Below, piece after piece: positions 34,279 through 45,299 of a stretch of 64,000 nt of DNA. The notes under the pieces are model-generated. The model did no database searches. It saw only the letters and a program-made list of their open reading frames with translations, and was not told the origin of the DNA. The DNA is from Gnetum montanum. Taxonomy: Eukaryota > Streptophyta > Gnetopsida > Gnetales > Gnetaceae. The DNA lies in assembly GCA_015680685.1 (NCBI GenBank), contig MNCI01008018.1, forward strand, positions 370,069 to 434,068, in the 5' to 3' direction. A program made the position numbers and the translations under genes. Numbering within the stretch: position 1 is the first letter of the stretch; every line of letters starts with the position of its first letter.

Positions 34279-35068
34279 NNNNNNNNNNNNNNNNNNNNNN
34301 NNNNNNNNNNNNNNNNNNNNNNNNNNNNNNNNNNNNNNNNNNNNNNNNNNNNNNNNNNNNNNNNNNNNNNNNNNNNNNNNNNNNNNNNNNNNNNNNNNNN
34401 NNNNNNNNNNNNNNNNNNNNNNNNNNNNNNNNNNNNNNNNNNNNNNNNNNNNNNNNNNNNNNNNNNNNNNNNNNNNNNNNNNNNNNNNNNNNNNNNNNNN
34501 NNNNNNNNNNNNNNNNNNNNNNNNNNNNNNNNNNNNNNNNNNNNNNNNNNNNNNNNNNNNNNNNNNNNNNNNNNNNNNNNNNNNNNNNNNNNNNNNNNNN
34601 NNNNNNNNNNNNNNNNNNNNNNNNNNNNNNNNNNNNNNNNNNNNNNNNNNNNNNNNNNNNNNNNNNNNNNNNNNNNNNNNNNNNNNNNNNNNNNNNNNNN
34701 NNNNNNNNNNNNNNNNNNNNNNNNNNNNNNNNNNNNNNNNNNNNNNNNNNNNNNNNNNNNNNNNNNNNNNNNNNNNNNNNNNNNNNNNNNNNNNNNNNNN
34801 NNNNNNNNNNNNNNNNNNNNNNNNNNNNNNNNNNNNNNNNNNNNNNNNNNNNNNNNNNNNNNNNNNNNNNNNNNNNNNNNNNNNNNNNNNNNNNNNNNNN
34901 NNNNNNNNNNNNNNNNNNNNNNNNNNNNNNNNNNNNNNNNNNNNNNNNNNNNNNNNNNNNNNNNNNNNNNNNNNNNNNNNNNNNNNNNNNNNNNNNNNNN
35001 NNNNNNNNNNNNNNNNNNNNNNNNNNNNNNNNNNNNNNNNNNNNNNNNNNNNNNNNNNAAATAGATTT
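34279..35068. other. Assembly gap (790 N)
   Basis: Run of unknown bases. It separates the 5S-like region from the Athila-type pol and probably hides LTR ends of one or both. Confidence 1.
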
Positions 35069-35078
35069 TTAAAGTCAG

Positions 35079-35200
35079 TGGGGGTAGGGGTTTGAACCCT
35101 TAACCTCCCACTTAAATATTTTTTATAAATAAATTATTATTTCATCATTTTTTTAAAGCTGGGGGTTGGGGTTTGAACCCACAACCTCCCACTTAAAATA
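35079..35200 (+). repeat. Tandem pair with B-box-like GGTTTGAACCC
   Basis: Two ~77-bp units share GGGGTTTGAACCC, then ACAACCTCCCACTTAAA-like sequence and an AT-rich filler. GGTTTGAACCC differs by one base from the Pol III B-box consensus GGTTCGANNCC. No tRNA cloverleaf can be folded from the flanks. Probably LTR or SINE tail sequence. Confidence 0.6.
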
Positions 35201-35404
35201 TTTAAATCTTTTATTATTATTTTATTCCACCTTGCCTTGATAATTGATGTAGTGGTTCAGCTGATGACAAGGTAGGGGTTTGGTATGAGTAAATGGCAAT
35301 TCTAAGTTGATTTTTGATCCTAAATTTTTGACATTTTTTTAAAAATAATTATTAATAATAATTTGATATTATTTTAATGCATGTATAATGAGAAACTTTA
35401 AACA

Positions 35405-37250
35405 TAATGATAGATACATCTAATTATGCTTTGGGAGTCATGCTTACACAGTTGGATGATAACAAACATCCATATTAAATCCACTGTGCAAGCCAAAGCA
35501 TTGTGGATGCACAGCTAAATTATACCACAGTAGAGAAAAAATTAATGGCAATGATGTATGCTCTTGAAAGGTTCAGGCACTATGTGCTTGGTTATAAAGT
35601 ATTTGTGCACACAAACCACAGTGCCATCCACTGCCTGATAAATAAGCCAACAATGAACCACTGTATCATATGGTGGCTTGTGATTTTGTAGAAATTTGAT
35701 CTCACAATGGTAAATCAGAAAGGAATTGAGAATTTGATCATTAACCACCTCTCTCAGTTAAGATGGGATAACAAAGAGGAGGAGAGCCCACTCTCTGATC
35801 AATTTCGAGATGAACTCCTCTTTACAAGAGCAATAAATAACCAAATGCCCACTGAATCAAAATGGTACAATGGCATCCTCACTTACCTTCTTACTCAAGA
35901 AATTCCATAAGGTCTAGACTTTAGGAAGAGACAATAGTTTCTTCATCAGGCAAAGTACTTCATAGAAATCAATGGATACCTCTACAAGGTGTGCACTGAT
36001 GGCATAGTTTGATGGTATGTCCCTAATGCAAATCAACTACATGTTCTCCAGGATGCTCACAAAGGCCCTTGCAAAGGCCACTATGTAGGGAAATGTATGG
36101 CCATAAAAATCTTGATGGTAGAATACTATTGGCCTACAATTTTCATGAATGCCCACTAGTTTGTCCAATCTTGTGAACGTTGTTAAAGAGATGGTGGGAT
36201 GATCACTCAAATGGAGGATCCTCAATAGCAGATTCAACCATTGAAGCCCTTTGATATATGGAACATTGACTTCATGGGTTCCATCACACCCATGTTCAAT
36301 GGAAAGGTATATATCATCATACTAGTTGACTACTACATCAAATGGGAAAAATTAGCAGCCATCACCAATTTTACATCATCCACTGCTACTAGATTTATTC
36401 AACAAAATGTTGTAAACAAGTTTGAGGTGCCATGTGCACTAATTGTTGACAATGGAACTAACTTTACAAGTGTCACCTTTCGAAAACTTATGGAATGCTT
36501 GGGGGTCAAACATAAACTAACACCCTATCATCCCCAAGCCAATGGTCAAGCAAAGGTAACTAACATGGAGATTACAAAGATTCTAATAAGAACCATAAGC
36601 AAATATAGGAAAGACTAGAGCACAAAACTCAACAATGCCCTTTGGGCCTACCACTCAACATGGAAACTTCCTATTGGCTATTCTCCCTCTGAGATAGTGT
36701 ACGGAAAAATTTCAATGCTCCCAATTCAATTTGAGCTTTGTACACTCTTAATAGCCTATGATCTAAATCTTGACCTAAGTCTAGCATAAAAAGAAAGACT
36801 GATCAACCTCAATGTGCTACATGAAAATCAATTAGTGGCCTTATCTTTGAATGAAGTACACAAGGCATTCAACAAGCGCAATGTCATGACCTTAGAATAT
36901 GGAAATTAAAACTTCAACCGAGAGATAAGGTTCTCTATTGAAATCCCACACACATACCTCAAAAGACAAAATTCCAAATGTTGTGAGAGGGACCTTATAT
37001 AGTTTATCAAACATTTTCCTTTGGGGCCATGTTAATCTAAAAACCTGAGAGCCCAAATAAAAGGTAGTTGGTCAACATCTAACAAGTAAAGATTTTCTAT
37101 GAGCCCAAGTAAGCAATTGCAACAAATACCTCAATGGATGGACAACCACGTTCAATTTTTTGGATCTCCTCCTATCAACATAGTCATGGGGGAGATGGCC
37201 ATCCATGCTAACCACATACACATGGCTCTTCAGTTTTTCACTTTTTGTTT
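35405..37250 (+). pseudogene. Athila-type pol: RNase H to integrase, decayed
   Basis: The frame begins inside the RT/RNase H junction with DTSNYALGVMLTQ and continues with TTVEKKLMAMMYALERFRHYV, LGYKVFVHTNHSAIH (the usual TDH is TNH). The integrase zinc region follows (H-Q-H near 36040-36180: QDAHKGPCKGHY, YYWP, CERC). The catalytic core is WNIDFMG, LIVDNGTNF and HPQANGQAKVTN. The first two Asp residues are kept, but the Glu that should follow GQA is Lys. After 36617 the frame meets more stops, through NALWAYHSTWKLPIGYSP, and fades near 37250. RT proper lies in the gap or is lost. Of the same family as the 1088-6918 element. Confidence 0.85.
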
Positions 37251-38728
37251 TACACATTTTTGTTTAATACTTTGTTGATTTTTACCTTTTTCTTTATTTT
37301 TTTCTTCTATTGGTTTTCTCAATTTTTGTTACAACATTGTTAGTACATTTTAACTTTCTTGATTATTTTATACCTTTTTATATTCTATATTTTACTTTAT
37401 TTTTTACATATGACCTATCACTATTTTTGCTAATAAAAATGCTTTATTACCATAGGACACAATGCCACTGTTGCTATTTACTAATGATGGTTTGTGCTTA
37501 ATGTTGTGATTATCAATGTTTGGTTTCTATTTTTGAATTCTAATATCTGATGACTATGACATGGTTTATTTTTCATGGAATAAGTAGTGAGTCCACAACA
37601 TCCACTCATTCACAAACTCTATGGTTTTCCTTGTTTTGGAAGTTTAAGGTCCCTTCCATAAAAGAAACTTTTAATAAATTGATGACCTTGGTAGTTTCTG
37701 AAATTGGAAAGGATTCAAAGGTTTGTACAGGGTGTGACTTCAAGAGGACTTAAATACTCTTTGTACTCTTCTACTTACTTGGGTTCTTGAGTGTTTTCAT
37801 TGACTTCTTACCATTCGATGTCAACCACTACAAGAAGTCAAATCAAGCCTTTACATGGTGTGGTTCCCATCCAAAAAGAAGAAGAAAAAAACAAAAAAAA
37901 AAACACAAAAATAAAAATAAAAAAACATGATGGAAATTCAAACCACACCCCTTAGACAAATAAATGGGCTACAAGCACTAGTTATGTTACTAGAAAGACA
38001 TGTTACCCATGCCTAAAGGTCCCCTCTAACTAAGGCCCTCTCTCACTTTCTACTTCTCTTTTCTTCTCTTTATGGAATGGTGGTTGTTTTGTGGGAGCAC
38101 TCTTATGTCTTGAGGGGGTTGATTGATCTTGGAGTGGCGATGTGAAGTCACTGAAAGAGGCTAGTTTTGGTCTAGACTATGGATGGATCTTCTTAGGTCA
38201 TTTTAAACACAAATTTCGCAAGGGACTTCTTATGACCTCAATTCAATATTCCATCCCACCTTCTCAGTCATCCATCTATGATACCATAATTCACCTCACT
38301 ATTGGTTTCTATGTTATGCTCAATGTCTTAGTTTGATGTGTTGGAATTCTTGGATAAATTCTTCTAGGTTGATTTTTAACTTTTCATGATCATTAAATCA
38401 ACTATGGGGCCCATAGACTCCTTAGTTGAGGTTATGCAAGGGAAAAAAAGGCATGTGCTACTATAGGGAGGACCCACTTGCATATCTTTTAGTTTGGGTA
38501 GTTAAGTCTCTTACCTTAGACATTGTTACAATCTTATCTTTTGCATATTCCATCGTGTATCCCACTCATTGCTCAAACTTTCATTACAGTCATTCTCCAA
38601 ACCATTCTCTCAATTTTCTATAATATCTGAACTTCAACATCCTCTTCTATTATTCTCATCATGTTTGTGGATTTTTTGGCTTTCATTTGACCCTAATTTC
38701 ATTCAAAAATTCCTTGTATTTTGGAAGT
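37251..38728 (+). other. Long untranslated 3' region of Athila-type element
   Basis: No convincing frame. A/G-rich stretch at 37875-37930 and the GGGAGGACCCACTTGC block at 38465 are shared with 4670-5160 in the TR-GAG element. Confidence 0.6.
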
Positions 38729-38762
38729 TTGACCAAAGTCAACAAAAGTCAACATTGGTCAA
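38729..38762 (+). promoter_or_regulatory. Cluster of four W-box cores
   Basis: TTGACC at 38729, AGTCAA at 38737 and 38747, GGTCAA at 38757. The three reverse-oriented cores are spaced exactly 10 bases apart, one helical turn. W-boxes bind WRKY factors. They lie about 90 bases upstream of a TATA box. Confidence 0.45.
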
Positions 38763-38850
38763 CAACCGCGTCGAATAGGCCTAGTCAATGTAGCTAACCC
38801 TGTTGACTGGATCCCGTCAACTAGGCCCAGTCAATGCATGCTAAAAAATC

Positions 38851-38858
38851 TATATATA
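38851..38858 (+). promoter_or_regulatory. Internal TATA box with U3-like upstream sequence
   Basis: TATATATA, preceded by CG/GGCC-rich sequence (CGTCAACTAGGCCCAGTCAATGC across 38815-38838) that closely resembles the U3 of the LTR at 42407 (CATCAACTAGGCCCTGTCGATGC). It lies 455 bases before the third ORF at 39313, which fits an internal promoter. Confidence 0.45.
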
Positions 38859-39284
38859 CCATCGCATACTTTGCAATTGTTTATCATTTGCTTCATAACA
38901 AGAGGGAAGTTTTTTCCATTTTTTAGAGTCCAAAACCTTCTAGAGCCCATAACTTTCTAACCGTTTGTCCAAATCACTCTATTTTTTATCCTATAGTTAC
39001 TAGAGGCAAGCTCTTACTCGTGGGGGCTTCAAACCTTAATTTTTTTTATAAAATTTTTTGAAAATTTTTCTAACTTCTCCAAAGGATTAATGAATATAAC
39101 AATATGAAACCATCAATTTTTGAGATTTAACCCTTCTAACACCCTTTGGAATGACTTATTAACATTAAAACACATATATAATAATGATTAAAATTGATTA
39201 AATTATCCATAATTGCAACTTAGCCAAGTGTAACTATTCCAAGGATATAAGATATCCCAATTGTTTCATGTTATACAATAATTG

Positions 39285-39312
39285 CTAACGCATGGTCATT
39301 TTGTGATTATAG
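39285..39312 (+). promoter_or_regulatory. Putative branch point and 3' splice site before third ORF
   Basis: CTAAC at 39285-39289, then TGTGATTATAG ending at 39312, directly before ATGGC. Branch A to AG is 24 bases, as at 5409-5436 in the sister element. Confidence 0.55.
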
Positions 39313-42160
39313 ATGGCACCAAGACCAACATGACTTCAGGAGGGAGGACCATCACAACCAAGGGAGAAATGGCCTATAACTGGAAGGGGCCAATAAGAAC
39401 AGGCCCAAGATCAACTAGAAGAAAACCATGCAAAGGGACCTCTTCAAGAGGAGCCCGAAGTGGAGTCTGTTTGACAGATTCCTGAAGAAGAAGTTGTAAT
39501 AGAACAATCATAGCTTGGGAAAGCACTAGGATGCATATGGAGGCTTGAATTCACACTAACACAAGCTACCTCAACATCATCAACCCCATGATATCAAATG
39601 CTCATATCTTCAGGAATTGAACTTCAAGTCATTTTTAGAGCATGCTCTAGTAGAGGTGAAAACACAATTGCAAACCTCTCCCATGTGGCCAGTCATCACT
39701 TCCAGAAGGAAGTGGTACATGAAAGAGATATGCCTCTTCTAAAATAATAGAAGGGCAAGCTCCACAATGAAGATCAAGAACATTCAAGTGTCCTACTTAG
39801 CTGAAGTTATCACGTAAGTTCTTGGGTTTCCTAATTCTAGGACACAACTGGCAAAGCTATCTATGCAAGCTGACCTTGAGGCCAAAAAGGAGTGGAACTA
39901 GTAGTGTTAAAAGGTCAACCATAAGGAATTCAATGCGCTCACACCAGCAGAACACGTATACTTCAAGATAGTAGCCTATCACCTTAATCTGATGGTGAGT
40001 CCTAGCAAGGTGACTGCTTTTTTCACCTGAGCATGCACTACACTAAGTGGGAGATTTTTGATGAACCTTCCAAAATTGATTTATTCAGAGATCAAAGAAA
40101 ATGAACATGGATGAAAACCCTACCTTTTCCATGCCTCATTAGGAAACTTTACAAAAGGGCAATGATCATCCACTATGCAAATGACATAATCAAGCATGCT
40201 CCTATAGCGTCATGGTCTAAAATGATGAAGGACAATACACCTTCCATGTCCAAAGAATGGGAACAATAGTCACCACCTCTATTACCTACTCAAGCAACAA
40301 TGTTGAAGGCCCATGCAACCATTAAGCACTTGTGTGATATCCAAGAACAACTCTTGCTTAAGTAGAAGCAGCATGCAAGAATGAGTGCTAAAGACCCATC
40401 TGTATATTAACCCTTGATGAGTCACCTTAATGAGGTGGCTCAAACAATTAACTATATGGAAAGAGGTGGACTGATATTCTCTATCCAACAAACACAATTA
40501 CCCACGAGATTGAATCCCAATGCCCAAGAGGTAATGGTATCTCTATCTCAACACCATTTATTCTCAGAAATCTCTAGGAATGTTGCTTCCTTTTTGGTGT
40601 ATTTAGAGGAAGGTGAGGGGGCAACTATATTGGTGATGCAACATCAAGGGTAAGAGACTACTACTAAATTAGTTGCTGACCAAATCGCTAAAGCACTTAA
40701 TGCACCTATGGCATCCATACCAAATGTATCTGCACTTTAAGATGTGTAGATGTCCATAGGCATGATCAATGAAAGATTGAGTGTAATGCAGCACAAAGAG
40801 CTACTAGATCAACTAGTGGGGACTTGGCAATTGATTCTGAATATCTTCAGTTTTTCAAAAAACATTACTATAACCCAATCAAGGCTATTGGAAGCAAAGG
40901 GCAAGTGCATCATCCTAGAAGGACAACTTAAAACTGCTCAAGCACAAAACCAATTCTTGGTGGCAAAAGTTGTTGAACTACATGCTTTTTTTGCTGATCC
41001 AACACTCCTCAACCTAATAATAACTATAGATGAAGCTTTTTAACAACTTTAAGAATGATTAAAACAAGCTAAGGAGGAAATGATGATGGCCATCTTCAAC
41101 TAGTCCATAGTGGAAGAAAAAACCTACTCAACTCAAAAGGATGTTTCAAATGTGCCAAGAAAACAAATCACTGACCACAAAAAATCATCATCTACATAAT
41201 GTTAATGCACCAAAACAACAGATGCAAGAATTCATTCATCAATAGTAGGAGCAACTCGCTAGGGTAAACATGAAATTAAGGAAATTGGCCATGGAGAATC
41301 GTAATTTGTCTATGGAGAATCGTAATTTGTCTATGGAGGAAGTCCAAGCCTTATACCAAAAATCTGTCATTGAGATTGCCACATGGAAAAATGAGGCTCT
41401 TAAATTTGAAAGAGTCAAGAATCACTATAGAGATCAAGTTGGCCTGCAAAAGGAAGTAAATGAGAAGCATATTTAAATGGCTAAGGAAAAAGTAAACAAG
41501 GCCCTTCAGCAACTCCAACAAGGAAGAGAGGTGTGGAAGCCCATCATTAATGTCACAAATGCTTATAACAAAGTAGAGATCCACCTAAAGGAGTTTCAAA
41601 TTGAAGAAATGACAAAGTATATGGAATTGACCAATTTTAACTATGCAAACCTGGTGATGTTGTCTACCAAATAGCCATAGTCAGAACTCAAAAAGTAGGT
41701 GGCCAACTCGTACTTGCTATATGAGGCAGAGTTCAAGCACCATAAGGACACCAAGCAAAAGCTTGAGATGGCAAATGCTAAACTTAAAGTTCTTAGGGCA
41801 CAGTTCACAAATCAATGATTAACTACTGAGAACTTGGCCAAGAGAATGAATTACTACCATGAGTTGAAAGATGTAGTCAGAGCATTCTACATTGAGTACA
41901 AACAATTCGTTGCTTAATTTATCAATGCTAAGGAGCTATTTCTAGATGTTTCTTGTCCTTGGAATGTATCCATTTTGATCCACCTTGAAGAAGCTATCTG
42001 GACTATGCACAATCCCAGAAGTAAGGAGGAGAAAGCATTGTTGAAAGCTTTTTGCCTCCAACCAAAAGTTGCAGCAGCAATAGGATAGTCATGGTTGCCT
42101 CAACTACGACACGCATCTAAAGCCAATGAAGGTCCTTCAGAGCCTCAATAACCTCCACTA
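39313..42160 (+). pseudogene. Third ORF of Athila-type element, coiled-coil protein
   Basis: Starts MAPRPT and can be followed, through many stops and some frame changes, for about 2.8 kb. Recognisable parts are YTKWEIFDEPSKIDL (about 40038), SPMSHLNEVAQTINYMERG-like residues (40410), and a long helical region 40750-41900 with heptad-like patterns (ENRNLSMEEVQALYQKSV, ERVKNHYRDQVGLQKEVNEK, KEKVNKALQQLQQG). A 21-base unit is tandemly repeated at about 41290-41331. The place between pol and 3' LTR is that of the 'env-like' ORF of Athila elements, but I see no membrane segment. It may rather be a plant-transposon-associated coiled-coil protein. Function unknown. Confidence 0.6.
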
Positions 42161-42390
42161 CCTAGGACTATCTGATCTTCTCCACCACCTTCATGCCATC
42201 AAAGGAAGTGTTATCAAAACTTTGCAAAGTCATGGTGTTTAATTTGTTGTCATGAACACCATAATTTTTGTAATGTGTTGATCTGTACACTCGAGCACTC
42301 ATTTTTGTCAAGTTAATTTTTTTTTTGAAAGGATCAATCAATAATCCCATACCTTCAAAATTTTGTAAAAAAACTTGAGGATGAATTTTC

Positions 42391-42406
42391 ATTCAATCGT
42401 GGGCTA
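42391..42406 (+). promoter_or_regulatory. Polypurine tract region
   Basis: ATTCAATCGTGGGCTA directly before the 3' LTR, matching the layout of 6019-6034, with GAGGATGAATTTTC upstream (GAGGACAAGTTTTT in the sister). Confidence 0.5.
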
Positions 42407-43300
42407 TGATGAGTTGTGATTGGCCATGTCAACAAGGCCCCATCAACTAGGCCCTGTCGATGCATCGTTTTATGCATTAACTAGGCCCTATCAATGCAAG
42501 ATCTATTCTTACCTATAAATACATGCTCACCAACCACATTTATGGTAATAGAATCATAGTAGTAGTAGAGCTCTTACAGTTTTTCCATTTGAAAGTTAGA
42601 ATATTTTCCCGAGTGCCCATAGCAAAAGGCATTGAGTGTACAAATATTTATTCGAGCATTGTTGTACCTAAGCAAGACAATGTGTATGGCAATAAAGATG
42701 AGCTTCTTGATAAGCTTTGTAGCATTCTAGATAGTTTAGCTATTTTATTAATGCATTGAACATTTTCAATTATTTATTTAATGTTTTCCAATAATTAAGC
42801 TAAATAAGCTATATAAGCAAGATAAGCTATATAGATTAAATACATAAGTACAACCACTTCGAGTGTAACACGTATTCAATTGGTAATCCCAATAGAGTTA
42901 TTGCTTGGTACACCCAATAGTGTAGCACTTGGTAACCTAGTAGTGGATACGTGGGTTCAATACGTGTATAAAAAGTGGGATCGAATGCTTATGGTAAGAC
43001 TAGTTAAAGATCAATTAGTTAGTTAAATAAAATTAGTCATTAAATTACTTTTTCTTTCTCTTCAAGCTCCAAAAAACATAAAACATAAAATGATAAAAAT
43101 CATATGTCTTGATTACACTTAGCCATACTTGTGTACTTCAAAAGTGTAATTGGGAAGACAACGAATGACCGTTAAGGTAAAATTCACTTTCTAGAAGACT
43201 AGTGCATCGAAAACTAGAGAGTCCATGGAATTCGACTGGATTGTGCATAAGCGCTCCATGATTCATATGGTTGGGTGTAGGGGTACCTCGTTGCTCATCA
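42407..43300 (+). repeat. 3' LTR of Athila-type element
   Basis: 894 bases, starting TGATGAG and ending GCTCATCA, TATA box at 42514-42521. The R/U5 shares blocks with 1088-1961 (GAGCTCTTA.., TTTATTCGAG, GGGGTACCTCG..GCTCATCA). Preceded by a purine tract and not followed by a primer site, so it is a 3' LTR. Confidence 0.85.
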
Positions 43301-43337
43301 CCAACCAATCCATACAACTAAATAGTGAACTCCCATG

Positions 43338-44580
43338 GTGGCTAATGCCACAGCTTATTCCTCACATCCAATAAATGACAACCAAAGAGCCTCAACCAAG
43401 CATAGGAAGAAGCCTAAGCAAAAGCCCAATAATAAAGAAGATAAGCAAGCCAAGGCATAGAATGAAGTGGATCCACCAAAGCCCACTCCTATATCATATG
43501 TGTCCATAACCTTATCAACCCAGGTTACTTCAACAAGTAATCCATGGGAGGACCCCAAAAGCCAAGAAAGAAAGAAAGAGAAAAAGCCACAACAACCTAA
43601 GGTTGAAGTACACATTTTTGGGTGCATGTAGGAAGTAAAGAAAAACTAGGATGACAAGCCCATGGCCAACAATAAAAGCTTCCTCAGTGTGATGGAATAG
43701 GTCAAGCAATCTCTCAAACAAAAGAACACTTGTATAATTTGATTATGAATTCCATTACACATGATGAGTTGATAGTCAAAATGTTAACATCCATCCCCAC
43801 TAGTGAGGACATCCCTGCTAACGAGAAATCCATCCATGCAATGATGGTTCTTTCTTCACCAAGGAAGAAGAAGTCAACATCACTAGTGTTTCATGCTAAT
43901 GAGGTCAAGACTAGTCCCTAAAATGGCAAAGTAACAAGAGATCCTCTTTTCATCAATAGATGATTAGGCCAATATAAGATGCACCGAGTGCATGTAGACA
44001 ATGGCACTACAATTAACATTATCCAAAGTACCATTGTTAAGTGCTTAGGCTTAACAAAGCAAATACAACATAAAATAATTGTAGCTCTCAAGTCCTTTAA
44101 TAGATCATGGGTTGCTGTTAAGGGGTAAATCTCATTAGACTTTATGGCAAGGGAGTAGTTCCCCACAACTACAGATTTCTTGGTGGTAAAGAAAATACTA
44201 GGATTTAACCTTATCTTGTGAAGACCTTGGTTGCCTCAACTATGAGTCATATCTTCATCCATCCACCAAGAGATTCACCTTCCTTATGAGGAAGGTGAAA
44301 TAGTCATTCACAATGATAATGCAGTTCTCCTAACCATTAACAACATGCATATATAGCATGGATCTAAAGTGGAGTTTTAGGAAGAAGCTCCTAGCTACGA
44401 AGTCAAGTGGCTTGAGAGAGAGGAGAAAGCCAAAGATGCAAACAATGGGTGATAGGACATGCTATGGGATGAACTTCCCTTTAACATTATCAGTGAAGGG
44501 TATGGTGAGTACAAACTTATGCAAAATAGGCCTTATACATTTCCTAACCCTTCTAAGATTAGGAAAAATTTCCACAAGTG
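43338..44580 (+). pseudogene. Tat-type gag C-terminus and aspartic protease, decayed
   Basis: The gag end is a Lys/Pro/Gln-rich stretch (KHRKKPKQKPNNKEDKQAK, ERKKEKKPQQPKVEV at about 43565). The protease at about 43980-44340 reads HVDNGTTINII, IVKCLGLT, then ISLDFMARE, FLVV, NLIL(stop)RPWLPQL and SSIHQEIHLPYEEGEIVI. This matches the Tat/Ogre pattern (D-G-G/S..NIL ... YNLLLGRPWIH ... S..HQ.LKFPYEG). The active-site Asp is kept. Several stops and two frame changes occur. The later part (WDELPFNIISEGYG, NRPYTFPNPSKIRKN) is the linker before RT. RT itself is 17 kb away at 61.5 kb. Confidence 0.75.
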
Positions 44581-44835
44581 ATGTGCACCACTAATCCTTC
44601 CACCCCATGCCCTTACGATAGTGTAACCATAAATACTAATAGCCTTTAGCCTAAATTTTCTTTATTGACTTATTGTGCCTTTTTGTACATTTTTTTAATC
44701 TTCTATGCATGTAGCCTAGGAATTTACCTTTATTGAATTTTTATTTATTAAAGCATTTTCCTTTAAAACTAGAAAACCCTTAAAAACTTTAAAATAGAAA
44801 ATTGCCAAAAATATAAGTTTCCTTTTAACCTGAGC

Positions 44836-44985
44836 TCACCGTGGCCTAAAATTGACAAAACCCATAGCCTGCCAAGGCCTTAAATTAATGTCATGGTCCA
44901 CTAAGATCTTAAACTAGCACCATGGCCTACCACAGCCTTAAACTGGTGATAAACATACAGCCCACCATGGCTTTAAAATTAGTAA
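44836..44985 (+). repeat. Minisatellite, ~29-bp unit (left block)
   Basis: Five degenerate units around CATGGCCTACCAAGGCCTTA / AACTAGCAC. The same unit appears at 61115-61185. Confidence 0.65.
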
Positions 44986-45299
44986 GCAATCCTTATCCTA
45001 TAGCTATTTATATCCTTATAATCTAGTCATTTTCAACATAGCCAACATAGCCAATGTAGTCATTTTCATTTACAACATTTATAACATTTAAGACCCTAAA
45101 AGCAGTAAATCCATCAACAAAATATATAGCCAAAATTAAACTTAAAAATTAAAATGTCTAAACATACATAGCCATGGCCACACTATGTGATGAAAATTTA
45201 AAGCAATAAATGAGTATAAAACATCTACAACTCAAACATTGGCTAACATTGGTCATACAACATCCATCAACAAGCTAAACTAAAATCAACAACAAGAGT
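44986..45299. other. AT-rich stretch, no coding seen
   Basis: Short repeats of GCCAACATAGCCAATGTAG-like sequence; nothing else recognised. It may hold the left edge of the antisense insertion. Confidence 0.3.

Noticed and set aside
35079-35200. tRNA genes
   Set aside because: Only a B-box-like T-arm motif is present, with no acceptor, D or anticodon arms.
42407-43300. 5' LTR of the Tat-type gag-protease that follows
   Set aside because: No primer-binding site follows 43300, a purine tract precedes 42407, and its relatives have Athila-type interiors. It is the 3' LTR of the upstream element.
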